The notes beneath the pieces were generated by a model. That model was given only the letters and a program-made list of their open reading frames with translations. It was not told where the DNA came from and did no database searches. From the NCBI GenBank assembly GCA_914767715.1, contig OU612070.1, forward strand, positions 27,330,025 through 27,394,024: 64,000 bases of DNA, given 5' to 3'. The translations under genes and the position numbers were made by a program. The stretch is from Membranipora membranacea (lineage: Eukaryota; Bryozoa; Gymnolaemata; Cheilostomatida; Membraniporidae). This document shows, in pieces, positions 46,039 to 60,400 of the stretch (position 1 is its first letter; every line of letters starts with the position of its first letter).

Positions 46039-48813
46039 GCTGTTGTTGTTTAGTTTGCTAACATTGTCACAAACAAAAGTGTTTGCGCTGAACCAGCAAA
46101 CAGAAAACGGAAGACTCTAGCAACTCTGATCATAGTTCTAGGGCGGCTTGATTTAATTTGAGCATCAATTGAAGATCCCGTGATTCCAAAATAACTGCAC
46201 AAACATATAACCGAAACAAATAATTTGTTATTTGATATTCTGAACTTGTTTTTTAAATAAAATTAATCACCACTCTTTTATTGACTTATATTTTTGTTGT
46301 TTACCAAAATGGTATAATTTCCACAAATTATAATATTTTTTGTTCTAGATTTTGCTGTCTGCTATCATTGGGTTGTTTGGAGTCAAAGAGTAAAGAGAAG
46401 CGCTGGTGAGTTATAAGTAACATTAATATATTCAAACTTTGTTCTCTCTGGTCTAGTCCCTGTTTATGAAAAACAGAGGGTAGGCTGCCCCTAAAGAGGG
46501 ACGCAAGTTTCCCGGAGTCCTCGTACTGAGAGTGTGATACATCCTGGTAAACTAGAATGGTCTGGTGGCAGTAGAACGTTGCAGGTATCAATAAGTATTT
46601 GAAATAACTGAGGTGTAGTTGAAATAATCTGTTGTGCTGCTAAATGTCAAAATTAAACAATTCATACATAATGAACTCTCTCATATCAAACCTCGGGTAA
46701 ACAATTTTCTGCATTAGCAATCTCATCAGATCATCTGTATAATATTTAGATCATAACTCCTCTGGTACTGAATGTCCTGTCTCTCATACCCATAATGGCA
46801 CTGATAGCTACAATAAGTGTCAGTATAAATGTCATATCGTCATGTCGGCGAGATGGAGAGAAGTATGATAGGTGAGTGACTGTCTGTCCTCCATATATGC
46901 TATTGATGTTTCTTTCTAGCGATGGTGCATTCATCAGAGAAAAAGCAACAATATGACTTATAATCTTGAATAGTTACTCCCTCTAGATCATAGACATCTA
47001 TTTCTATGCTCTAGATATTTTTTTTAACCTCTACTTTCCACCTTGAATTACAGCTTTCTTGAAAACAGTATTTTAAGACACTTCTGAATGATTTCTCCAA
47101 TCGTGATGGTATGTCTTTAGTTATGTTTACACTGGTGACAACACGACGGATACCACCACATCATCGACGACCCCAGTACCAACCACTCCAGTACCGGCGA
47201 CCCCGTATCCTGATATCGAGTTCTTTGGCGAGATTCTCTCAAGCAGTTCAGGCAAATTCTTCTGTAAAGCGGTAAGCTACCATCAGATAGTAGGGAAAAG
47301 GGGTATTCTATTTAGTAGAGAACATTGGTACTTTCTGGTGTTTTATTTCTCACAACAATTGTTGTGGGGCTTTTACTCTGCCCTGGGAAGGTCTATCTGC
47401 ATGCGAGCCTAGGAGTTGATTGCGCTTTTCAAAGCTCCTTGTCAAAGCGGTAGTTTTATAGCAAAGCCCCATAATTTTATTTTGGTTACAAATAGTTGTT
47501 TTTTCTGTAATTATTACAGTAATTATTTTGTCATTGTTAGTTCTTGGTTGAGAATGAGGAGAATAAACATCCAAAGTGCAAAAATGTTGGATCCTGGTTA
47601 GAATGCTCCGACTTTGACTTACTAGGATGTGATTTAGTTTTTATGATTTTGACAGGCATATTTCAAGGCGTGGCAGGTGCTTGATGTTATCATTCTGATA
47701 TGTAGTGTGCTCCAGTTTGTGATAACGCTGACTGTCTTAGTGTATAACTCCATCGCTGCATGTGGTCACTACTGCTGCTTCACCAGGGTCAGTATTCTTG
47801 TGATTTAAGGTCACCCAAAATTACTCAACACGATAGTGTGGTTAGTTATAGGGCTGTAATGGCTCTCTTTGGGATGTTGTATTCTAATAATACAATGTCA
47901 TTGAAAGAAGTCGAACAGGACGTGTTAGGCCCAGACTATTGTGGTTAGATATGAGACTTTGTTGCTGCGATACTATCTTGGAAAAGAAAGAACATGATCT
48001 ACCTGTCAAACTCCTTACATTTAGATGTTATGTACTGGCATTGATGCACCACACTGAAAACGACAGCATCTCCTGCGAATTTCAATAACAGTCCACTTAC
48101 ACTATAATTTTTTTTCCATCTCAGCCCTTACATAATGCCATACCAGTATTATACTACAATGGAGCTACAGTTCAGCAGGTACCTGCTAACATGTATCAGC
48201 ATCCTGCCTACTACCCATCTGTACCAGCATATCCTCAGACTACGATAGCAGAGATGGCTCCCCCTTACAGTCAACGAGCAGTGCTACCTCCAATTAACCA
48301 CCCACACACCACACAAGGGGAAGTAACTACAGCACCCACTGGTACAGGTATGGTTATTATAACCAAGGAGATATCACTAACTCCATGCTATATCAATATC
48401 AACAGGCAGCCTGCATGTGTTGCGTCACTTGTCCGCCTTGAAACGAGCATGCTTTTATTATGAGGAGGTGGATTAAGGGAATATTATTGGGGAGTCAATT
48501 GTGGGGGGGGGATAACTAGGGATTATTAGAGAGTGAACTGAGGGAATGTTATTAGGGATTAGTTTGATTTAGCTCTTTAGAGACTGATTCCCAATGAAAT
48601 ATCAATTGAACAAAAGTCCACAGATTAGAGATATCTACTAAGAGATTTTTTTATAATATGTTGTGTAAGGATGTAGATCAGGTTACATTTTAAGACTTTA
48701 CCTAATTTTAGTGGCCAATCATCTCCTCAGCATTAATTTTCTCTTGGGTTGTTGAGACTCAGTCTATGATTTATCAATCTGTTCTTTTTTTTCAAGGAGA
48801 CAATCATCAATGA
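45103..48813 (+). CDS. Four-TM membrane protein (MS4A/tetraspan-like) with internal TAA
   Basis: Eight exons fit in phase: 45103-45278, 45765-45948, 46349-46405, 46750-46871, 47121-47271, 47656-47787, 48125-48347 and 48797-48813, 354 codons. The N-terminus (from MDSTRTADVTQSQHG) is cytoplasmic and proline-containing. Four hydrophobic segments follow: RFQLAIAGAITVLHIITTA; ATGIWVGLLILLSAIIGLFG; ITPLVLNVLSLIPIMALIAT; and LDVIILICSVLQFVITLTVL. A Thr/Pro-rich loop (TTTSSTTPVPTTPVPATP) lies between TM3 and TM4. The C-terminal tail is rich in Tyr and Pro (HPAYYPSVPAYPQTT). The order and short loops recall MS4A-like four-TM proteins, but orthology is not claimed. Exon 3 (57 bases, phase 0 at both ends) completes TM2 but carries an in-frame TAA at 46391-46393. 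Skipping it keeps the frame. Either the gene carries a nonsense allele or exon 3 is conditionally used. A (TTG)n tract lies just past exon 2. Confidence 0.7.
46005..46050 (+). repeat. (TTG)n microsatellite
   Basis: About fifteen TTG units, one changed to CTG, in intron 2 of the tetraspan gene, less than 60 bases past the exon 2 donor. Confidence 0.9.
46447..46563 (+). repeat. Dispersed repeat, copy 1
   Basis: Contains GGCTGCCCCTAAAGAGGGAC, AATGTGATAC-like and AACTAGAATG segments. It is shared over about 110 bases with 58443-58546. Each copy sits in an intron, of the tetraspan and glutamate receptor genes respectively. Confidence 0.8.
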
Positions 48814-49839
48814 CAACCACCCACACATTCTGCAGAGGAATAAACACACGCAGCATCAAGGAGTTACTCCTTGGTCATTACAATCTTTTACGATCGAGCA
48901 GTTGTGCCCTCTTTTGTAAAAGAACATTACGCACCAATTCATTTATTGTACTCAGATAACAGAGAAAAGAAACCTTGACATTGTGGCTCACAAGTTTGTG
49001 AATATATTTCATTTGTTTGTGAAATGGTGAGCTATTTGATTATGATACAGGATGCCCACAGATCATAATTCTATAAGGTCGCTACATAAAATCCCAGAAA
49101 CCACCAACTCACATATCAATAGAGTATTCATATGTGGACGCTACAGTACATAGTATATATATTAATAGTACAAGCATTTGACAATGACCACCGTCTATAT
49201 TTTAATTTGATAAAGCATACAAGGTACAAGAATACAAGGTGGACCTCACAAATCACTATGACATTCATTTAATATTATTTTTTACATCTCTATATTTTTG
49301 TGCCAATATTTACAATTTTTGTAACAACCAAACAGAGATTTATTTCATTAAATTCAACAAAAAGTTTTATCACCTCCTGTGTTCATATTATATTGCATTT
49401 TGGAATAATGATTAAAAAATTATTTTCTGAATAAACACTGGGGTGTCGAAAGTTGCATCAAAAGTAGATTTATTTTTGGATAATTTCGAATTTCTACAGT
49501 TTGCTCCCTCTGCAAGTAATAATAAGTTGAGTAAATATGATCGTGATGTAAGCCTGGCAAACATGTACAATGAGCATTGAGGAATATATTCGATGTTAAT
49601 AAGGTCTATATAAAAGTAGAATCTAAACTTGCACTCCCTTAAATATGAAATTCATCTGTGTGACTTACTCAATACAAATCAAAGATACCAACAGATCACC
49701 AACAAAGACAACACTGGAATTAACTTTGAGCAGATTCTCTGTTAATAAATCAAACACAGTTTTAGCCACATTGATCTAGACCACTAGTACTTGATCTGAG
49801 AGTGACACTTGTATCTGTATGTCTTAGTTATCTTGTCTG
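48814..49839. other. Convergent 3' flanks
   Basis: The region separates the stops of the plus-strand tetraspan gene and the minus-strand receptor gene, which converge. AATAAA occurs on the plus strand near 48839. A minus-strand AATAAA, near 49466-49471, could serve the receptor. No exon recognised. Confidence 0.5.
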
Positions 49840-52800
49840 TTAATAAAGCGGGGATGAGTTTCTGTGTGCTGAAGGTGAGTAAGAGGCCGATCTTGTGAGC
49901 AGAGTCTTAGATGGTTTAAGCCTTGAGCTGCTGCTGACTTGAGAGATATACAGTGAAGGGAGGCGACTTCTACTTCTACCCGAGCTCGCACTAGCACCTG
50001 TAGAATAACAAAACATCATTTTAGGTAGCTGATATTAGTGTGCATCCTCTTTCTAACCATGCACACAGAAAACTCCCTTTTTAGGCCAAAGAAATGTCAA
50101 ACTCAGAAACATGGAGATATATCTTTCAATTTTTCATGAATTTTTAAAAAAAATTTTGCATTATTATGTTGTTTAACGTGATATTACGCCTTTTCAGTTT
50201 CTCAAGAACTACTTGACCCATCTCAAAAATTCCTTCAATGACAAGTTGCTAGTAGTCTGACTTATGTTTAATACCGCAAATTTTTTTAAACCGCTTGGTT
50301 CTAACTTGATTAATATGACACTGATTTTTTTATTTTAATGTAAGCATTCGATTGTTCGGTAATGATAATGAATGTAATTTAAATTCAATCAATAAAAATA
50401 ATTTATTTTCTATCACCTGTTTCACCTTTGTTGCCTTTCTCTAAATCATGGCGCTGTGTTGTACCGTTCCTGACGGTCGGCCATCCATAGTTAGCAGTGC
50501 CGTTCACTTCAATAGTGGCAGAAGATCCGAGCCTTACAGCGGATATTTTGCGTTCCCGGAGTAGCAGAGCTCCCAGAGGTCTTTTATATTTCTTCCTAAT
50601 GTATAATATAACATCACCAACATGTAAAAATCACAATATTACACGGTATACTCTCACTCAATAAATATCTGCTAATTCAGGCAAATAATGTTCGACTGTT
50701 TACACAAATCTTGTCACATTTTGACGACATGTGATTCAGACTTACTAACATTTAAAGAATTGGTGGTTTAAATTTTATGGACTTACTGAAAACAACTCTC
50801 TCCATTCTATTATTCATCATAAATATAAATCATGTTATATATATATTTGTTCTGGTATTATATGTTTATGTTGCAGATTTATTTATATAAGACCAAGGTT
50901 ACATAGCTGTACTCACTCGTATATTTTTGTCACCACATCGTAGAATGTCAGTTTAGGGTTAGGAGGCTGCTGATATCTCTATAATAAGTAAGATAGGATC
51001 ATAGAACCAATTATACATAATATATACTCAACATAACTAATGCACAAATTACAGCATTGACCAATCATTAATGTCTAACGCCAGATATATCTGAGTCATC
51101 TATCAGAAACCAGAGTCAGGTACGATCAAGGACTTCCAACTCCTTGGTCTGATTGTTATCATCAACACTGGCAGTCGCTCCTCACATCGATGATGACTTA
51201 TTATGGTTATGGGTCATTAGTAATTCACCTCCAGTTGTGTTGATCTTAGTTTGCGGTTTGCTAATCACCAAATCTAATATCTCACAAACTCTACTTTTTT
51301 GGTAAGCACCATGAAAAGTTGGATTAGAGAAGAGCACCCTTACCGGTAACAGTTTGAGGAAATGTGTAGACTTGGCGATTTTATTAGCAAAGCTTTTAAA
51401 CACTCCACCACTACCTGGAGCTCCTGTCTTCATGATCGCTCTGTGTAACCTCTGTGGGAGAAAATAAAGTATGTAACAAGAAACAGAGAGAAAGGGAGAC
51501 TGAGGTAGTATCTCATCTTATACTGTAAGACTACAAGATTACAGCAGCATTAACTAAAGCAATATGTTATATTTAGCCTGTTATCAGAAACTTATAGACA
51601 AAATGACAAGCGCCATATCTGCCATATTCATTAAATTTATGTCTAAAGCTGCTGTCTCAAGTTGTCTAGACATGTTGAAAGATAGGATTACATGTAGTGT
51701 TAATTCCTGTGTGCACCTCTACATAAGGAGGTGGTGCACTAAACCTGTAACGTAAACGACATAACAACATCTTACTATATATACCTGACTGAAGAACATA
51801 AGATTAGTCCCTTTCCAGCAGCTTTCTGGACTTTGTTTCTTAGCGTGAGGTATAGTTATCCTGTATATACAGTGCTCACCTACCATCAGTAAGGTACAGA
51901 GAACCATTACTGCTAACAGTATGATAAATAATCCTGTAAAATATAAGGATACACTTTCACATGCATACTCTTATCACCTAGCATATTTTTTTGAGAAAGT
52001 TATCAATTGTTCACTATTAATACTAGAATCTGTGCCACTTCCGCTTTTCCTCAGCGTTAGCATCCGAAGTTTCATTTGGCTAAACATAGCATCCGCACAC
52101 TGACTTTGTTCGGTATGCACAATTAATAGATTGTTAGGGAGAAAAAATCCAAATTCATACATAATCAAAAACCTTACAGTCCTTGTCCTACTCTCGACAG
52201 CCTTCAATACTAACTAACCAATAACAACTGAGAAGCTGACCGATGTCTTAGGTGATCAACACAATTTTAAAACCTGGGATCTTGATTATAGACTATTATT
52301 GTGATTTTAGCCTTATATATGATGATAACTCCAAGTAGTGATATTTAGTATATAGTAGATATATAGAAGTGATATAACTTACCGGCAGCGTTGGCAGCAG
52401 TTAGCTGTATCTCAGCCTCTCCATCAGTAGTAGACACACATGCACGAGAAGCTGGGAAATATACCTTCCTTAGTTTATCTATATAACCAGACTCCTGGTA
52501 CTCAATGTACTTAGAAGACACGGCAGCCTGTAAACACCAGGTATGCAATGAGTCGACTCTGAACAAACGTCAACATTTTTCATGTAAAACATTGTTTATT
52601 TTAGCGGAAAATCTTTTAACGAAATCACAGCTCTTTTCCAGCCCACTATCAATTGAGTCCTTCCAATACTAATGGAAACTAACAAAATTTCATAATTGGC
52701 CATTTGGGCCCTCAAACCAAATTCAGCTGCGTGCTTTTCACAGCAAAATAACCAGGTCCTCATTTAAAACCCATGAATCAAGTATGGAATCAAGGCCTCT

Positions 52801-54426
52801 TCAAGACAAGCGTTCTCATAGCTGACCCCAACAGCATTGAGAAACCATGAGCCAAGCGCAGCCATCTTTTTCTGATTGTCAGCATCACAATCTTAATATG
52901 CTTGAAATTACACTAATTGAATAGACTCAAAGATAAATAGATAACCTTGAGTTCAGAAAATTCATCTCTAGGGAAGGCGCTGCCGTATGAGTCTGCTGCG
53001 AAGCTGCCGACTTTGAACAGTTTACAGTCATAGTTCTCCTGGCTGACTATATAATCTATAACTGGTGTGTCGTGTACGAACACATCCAGCTCTCCTGATC
53101 TAAAATAATGGTAGTAATCTATGATACGAGGCTTAGAGTATGTGCAAATTGTAGTTAGTTTACTAGAGTTGTTCATATTTCTGCAACATAGGGTATCTCG
53201 TCCTTCAATCACGGCCAAGATACAAATGACAACTTTTTTGTTTTGGGAAGTAAGACTAAGCGAATTTATTCTGAGTGGTTGAGGCAGCATTCACTGGGGC
53301 TCTCAACTACTGGACATGCACAAACTTAGCCCTGTTCACACGGCCGTGTGAACAGGGCTAGCACAAACTACCTATGGGTTTCGCATAAGATAATCTTACT
53401 GTAGAGCTGGTAGGACCTGAGATAATCTTACTTACTGTAGAGCTGGTATGACCTGAGACTGCACATCAGTATACTTATTTTTCACCATATTCTGATAGAG
53501 TTTGGGATTGATTATTTTAATGAAGCTCTCAGAAGCTGCATTAGCCAGACCTGCCACCTTCAGACCTGAAAGCTATAGAATATAATTGAAGAGGAGGGTG
53601 TTAGATAAAAAATAAAAATTGTGATACAAACAGCGCATATAATTTGGAGGTCAATTTGAGGGTGTAATTGAAATGTAGTACTGCCTCGCCTTCTACAAAA
53701 TTCCCAATACAACAGAAATAAACAGAGAAAATGATGGTGCAAGGAGACTCCATTAGTTTGGAAGCATGTTTAAGGGGCCTACAGGATCAATGTTTTCGAT
53801 TACTCGAATTCAAATGATAAAGTTCTCGCTGCAATACATTTTTAGACTCGTGGAAGCCAGGAAGTAAATTCACAAATGATAAATAAAAGGACCTGACATG
53901 TTTGGTGGTCCCTTGTTGTACTAACCTGTGGGTCGAGTATCCCCTCCACATTGACTCGAGATGTGCTGTCTGTGATAGATGATGTAAGATTAGCTGTGTA
54001 CGCTGCCAGATATACTATGGAGAAGAATCCCCAAACATTCTGCATCCATTTACCAGGCCAGCTGAACGGCTCCTTACACGGTAATGTATTACCTACAAGT
54101 ATACACATCAATCAATAGACGACTTCTCGGTTAGGTTGTCAAATGTTACATTTGAGATCTGAAATCAGCGGTAGCATTCACCACTCATATGATCTAACCA
54201 CATCAGACGCCTTAGTGACATTTTGGCAATGCTTTCACTGTTGTGGAGCAGCTCTTCATGTCTGATTACCTTTTAATTCTGCCTAATTTCTTAGCCTGCA
54301 AGTACTGTAATGGTTTGAATAGCTTGCTTTACACTCTGTGACCTTCAATCCACCATTCTGTTTAATATATGGACCTAATTAATGATCGGTACTTGTCTTT
54401 TGACCTGGATAATCTAAATTATCACT

Positions 54427-54457
<31 letters not shown>

Positions 54458-57400
54458 CACTCACCACTCATAAGGGAGAAGATGGTCTTTATACCAGACG
54501 CCAGAGTAAAAGCAGGCTTATCTATGTCATGCTTAGGATTAGAACCATATGGACTCGCCCATTCAAAAGTCGCCTACAAATGAAATTATGAAAAATGAAG
54601 AGTTTGATTTTTCACAAGCGCAAGTGATGTAAAAGGAATTATGAAAAAACATCCTCAAATTAATCTGCCAGTATCTATACTGATTGTTCATTACTTGATG
54701 AAATTATATTGAGTCATGTTTTCAGCGAATGAATTTGGTATGAACTATTGTAGTTGAAAGACAACAAGTGTGATGCATGTGGAGCAATAGAGAAGATTGG
54801 GCTCCAAAAGTCTTGGGCAACATAATTGAAACCTCCCATATAATTGATGTATACCAGCATAATAAAAAGCGCAACAAATACTAAAATCTCAACTTACCAG
54901 AGACAGAAATGATACGACAGCAGCGACCATAAGCATCACCCACGTAATAACATAAGGGAACGGCTCTAGGAAGGAGAAGTATCTGGTCTCAGTGGACTCC
55001 TTCTCTATAGATAACATAGCGAAGCCTGAGTAGTAATACGGCGCAGAGAAGTCTATAACCGCTGAGCGAGAGGAGATAATACTAAAACTAGCAGCTACCA
55101 TATCAGCTCGACCTGTAAATAAGAGGGGAGGCTGATTAAAACTGGTTAGGTTTGTTGCATGACTCAAGATCGAAAAAAACGAAATATCACAGGATAAGTA
55201 TTCCCTTTTGTACAGTCTAGGTGACTGTGTGATTTGAAAATGATTCCCTGGAATTGCTGTACTTCTTTAGACTCTGGTTTTGAAGAGAAAGTTGAGTAAT
55301 GTGGCACCAAGGCATATAGCATGATTAACAGCAGCTGAACTCGAAGGGATTCCCTCAATCCTCATTTTCCTGCTGATGATGTAAGACAGTTATCCTCATC
55401 AATTTATCTGCTTCAGTCCCTAAGTACAGTATAATGCAACCTTCTTTCCAAATACTATTATTGACACGATAACTGTCATATCTCAATGTCAATTTCATAT
55501 GAATGGATTCTCACAAAGAAATGAGCCATGTTTATTTAAAAAAAGTTCGGCCATTCTGGTTTTCAACTGGGATTGATGCTTCAACTACCTACCATCCATA
55601 AGCTCTTTGACCATCCCTGTCCAGTTCTCATACTTCAGATCGTAAGCACCGAACGTCCCGTCAGGTGATATATAGAGATTGAAATCAAAGTTGAGATCTG
55701 TGGCTAAGCTCTGTAACACATCCATAGCTAGTCCCTCACAACATGCAACGTTATATCCCCTCTCTGGGTTATTCAGTCCAATATCAAAATCTGTGAACAT
55801 AATTAAACAGGTATAATCATAGATTTACTAGTACCATATTTTCAACCACAATTAATTTATAGCAACAGTAACTGGATCTCTAAACTTCCAAACTGTAAGA
55901 GCCGCTTAAAAGCAAGTTGATAATCAACTCAGTGATATCAAAAGAGCTAGTTGTTATGCAAACTTGTTTTTTTTTTGTGTCACTGATATCTAGCAATACC
56001 TGGCGAAGTCAACACTTACAGTCTGTATCCTCAACGTTTCTGAGCAAATCATGTGTCCCTCAGTGTACTATTGTCTCAGAGGCACGACAAGGTGAACCAA
56101 AGGTGAAAATTCAAGCTATGATTAATTTTACAAGACGAAATAAAAGTGTTAGGCTTGCGAAACATAAAAAGAAAATTAAAACAGTTTTAAAAAGAAATTA
56201 TCCTTCTCACTTACCATTGAATATATGCCTGACAGTATCCTTATGGTGGTGATTATCTAGTATGACCTGATGATCTATCTCCAGACAGACTACAGAAGGC
56301 GTCTGACAATAAGGTACTCCATCTATGTACTGAGCGTTCTGCTTTGTGTTGAATGGTTTATCTAGGATTGTAACTACAGTGTATGTTTCCCTAAGCTGTA
56401 ATATAACGCATCCATTTTTCTTGTTTTTTATGATTAAATAAGCAAATCACACTGACATCGACATACATGTAAATTACATATTAATATGTTATCTCTGATC
56501 GTTAGAGACAGATTAGTAGCAGTATCTAACATGTACCCACCCCTTATTAACAAAATTGAACACGGGTCGTCACACCAAATTCCTTGTGATGGTACTCTTG
56601 CTATGTGAATTATTTCACTCTCTATCGATAAGAGATATACATGCAATAGTATATCGCGTGATCAGTGTGTTAGCAAATTCATTCCATCCGATTCCATCCG
56701 ATCATTCATTCTTTGCATTCAATTGATATCCCGTACCGATGCAACATTGAAAATTCAGACTGAAGATGCAAAGCTTAATATTTTGACTCCGATTCTGTGT
56801 CTTGGTAGAGTTAAAGAACTCACAAACTCAATAGTTGTGCATCTGATTCCTGGTAGGGTGGAAAAACTACATTGGAAATATCTTAAAACTGAAGAGTTCA
56901 TTCAAAGAGCAAATCATATAACCAGAATTATACAATGTAGACATGCATGGCAGTGGCTTGTAGCAGTGAAGGTTTGGCTTTTGTTGTAGCTTGTACAGTC
57001 CAGATAGCGTAACAGAAGATGCATTGAGAGAAAAGACCAAAAAATATAGAAACAAAGTAACATTGAGATAACATCGAGGAGTTAAGGAGGAGATAACACC
57101 ATACCCACGACTGATAGCGCAGATGTTTGTGATTGATGTGAAACATCTAGTGTATCAGATAAAGAAGATCGTGAAGAAAATTAGATCAGCCTCAAAAGGA
57201 GAGGGGAACAACTACGACCAGGTTTTGTAAACGAGGCAAAATAGTAATATAGGCCTATGCTTTATACTTTTATACACATCAGTTGTTGCTGTTGTTGGTC
57301 AAAATCACAGGAGTATACAATGAAACATAGATGAGCTGTTCTGGTAGATGGAATTTTTATTATACCAATTTGATTGAATTTCCAACCATTATGATTATAT

Positions 57401-60400
57401 GACTTATGATCTCCTGCTTGACGGAAAGGCAACTCTCAAACGAATAATAATTTGCATGGCTCTAGTTCGATCAGCATACAGCTTACCTTATCATGTAAGA
57501 GATGACCCACATCATCTGGTAGCTGAGCTTCATTACTTTTAGAGCTCAGATTAGCTACAGTCATCCATTTATTATCCTCTGACACAGTCTGTACTGTGAA
57601 CCTGTAGTAGGGTAGCCTATTTCTATAGTCGCTGCTCCAATTGCTGAGAATCCTGGAACAATATAACAAAACCATTCTAGGGAAATGAACGTATTCAATA
57701 AGCAGAATTTGTGTCGACCTTTTATTTCATCTTAGAAGAGAGAGAGAGGAAATTTACCATAAATAATAGTAAAGTGATTATATCATGCTACAAATTGACA
57801 TTCCCACATCGGTAGTTCTAATTTTGCACATGAGCAAGCAGTGGAGCCGTAAATAGGTACTCAAGAGATACTCAGTACACTTCAGTGCAAAAATGTCATC
57901 TCAGGCAGTGACATTTTAGTGATTAAATATTCAAATAACACCTATTCACCTCATATATGATCATTCCCAAAGGACCCTATGGATATGTCAGCGATAAAAC
58001 TTTCAGCTTTGCTGAATCATTAGCAATTAATTATTCATGCCTGACATTAGTACAGTGTTATTTGATGGTAAAACAGATAAATGTTTCAAAGTAATATTGA
58101 CGTTATTTAAATATTGAACTACTTTACTAAATGAGTCCGTAGGATGCTGATCCATGTAAGATCTTATCGTTCAAACAGCAGTGCAAAGACTTAATATATT
58201 AAGTCTTCGGTTCAGTACCCGAGATTGTCACCTTGGTAAGATGCAAACTGAACATGGATGTGTCAATTTTATAGAGTAGTATGAAGATGCACTGTGGGTT
58301 CTGTCAGGGTTTCAGGGTTCCACCACCTGATCTCACACCTAGAGAACTTAGAACTTGATCAGGGTTGATGACTGTTCTAGCTGGTGTTGTGGCAATTCCC
58401 AACCAATGAATGAGAAATAGTTATCAACTTGAGAGCTATTGCCCTGTTTATGAGAAAACAGAGGTTGGGCTGCCCCTAAAGAGGGACGCAAGATGCCTGA
58501 AATCTACATACTGAAAATGTGATACTTCCTAGAAAACTAGAATGCATCTTAGAGGTGAGGCCATAGAAGACATCCTGAACTTGAGTGTGCAGCAAGCTGC
58601 CAAAAACTGAAACAGGCACTAGTCGCCCATTATCAGTGACAATCTGATCTTAGCCAATAGTTCGACAAATACAGTGGGAGTTGATAAAGATCAGATGAGT
58701 AGAATGCCCCATAGATCAGTGGTTTGTACAGCAGACATAAAAGGAAAAAGGTGTATAAACATTTACTTGTTCCATTTGGAGGCAGTCGGTGGCGGCCCAG
58801 CACAGCTGTTAGTTTGTGGCAGCCCTGTATAGCTGCTGTTATTCTGCTTGACTCCTGACAGCTGTTGTTGTAGCTCTGAGAGTTTACCGAGTATTACTGA
58901 TGTGGAGTCTGATATAAACACTTCATCTACTGCTGATGAAGATAAAGACACCACGCCAGGCGGAACGTCCACTGTGTCAAGATGAGGCTCCACCTCACTG
59001 TAATATATGTTCATATATAATATATAAATGAGTGTCAAGTAATTATTAGATAAAAAATAGCCGCTGTCAACGGCGGTTCAAATTTGTCGCATACAAATTA
59101 TATAGATTGTGGTGATAATGGTGGTGTGCTATTCATCTGCTTTTCTGTGAAAAATAAAAAGGACTAAGCCAAATTTCACATATAATATAAAAAGGGCTCA
59201 AATAGTGATACCGGCAAAATTTCCAATACTCCAGAAACACCACCACTGTCATATACGAACTCACCCTATTGTTTAGAATATGGTTAACCAATATTATTAT
59301 ACCTGTTCAGTCCAGTGATGGAAGAAGCTAGCCAGATAATCCTCCAATCATGTAGTAGTATTTTAGCGATGTTGAGAACAGAAGACGCTATGTCAGCAGG
59401 AAGGTGTAGAATTATCACATCATGTTCTGTGTATGTGTACTACAATATAATGTATGAGTTTAGTAACCATGCATGTATATGACTCGAAATCACGGAGAAT
59501 GAGTCACACTATATACAATGCAAACTGAAACTGTATATAAATGTCACAACTTGTAGTAAAAATCGCCAAAATCCCAATGCTAGCTAACATATCAATCACA
59601 ATTGGTGGTTGACGTTGAGTTGTCGAAACTATAAATGATTTGAATGATTCTAATCAAACAAATCTTTACTCTAGGCGCAGTTTGCAAGCATAGAAGAAAG
59701 AAAGCAATTTTCCTGACAAATCATACAAAAAAATCTCCTCTGGCAATGTTCAGAGTATGGACCAGCATCGTCACACCCTCTGTTCACATATACAGCAACC
59801 ATATAGCACTTACAGCAAGCTGGGACTTCAGAAACTGCTCCAGTTGTACGAGGAAAGTCTGAGTTGTCTGCCCTTCTCTGTACACCAATGTTGTTGTCTG
59901 CTCTTTGTCGTATTCATAAACTTCCCTGAATGATGTCACAAACTCATCATACTGTAGAAGCTGATGTACCAGGATAATAACCTTATGCCAGTGAGTGGAA
60001 ACAGCGATCCGTCCGAAAGCAGATCCCTCATCTGAGAGGAAGTTGTTCATATATCGAAGAGTAGATGGTTGACCAATCGCCTAAACAAATACAGGGAATG
60101 TCAACACAGATTGATATGTGCCAACAATCATACAGGCAGGCAGGCAATGTACGGGGTACTTTTTCCTGATTTTCACCGACATGCGGGATAATTCAATCAG
60201 CACAAATAATACAATGATTCTAAAAATCAAAGATATAGAGGAGGTATAACTATTCCACCATCATAAAGGGTTTTCTAAACAATACTTGACTCCTCTCTGT
60301 GAGCTTGGAAACCAATGGAAAAAACGATTCATCTGTTATTACCAGCGCACTGTACATTTAGCATAACACAGTGAATTTTAACTGTGTGTAGTTTGGTGGG

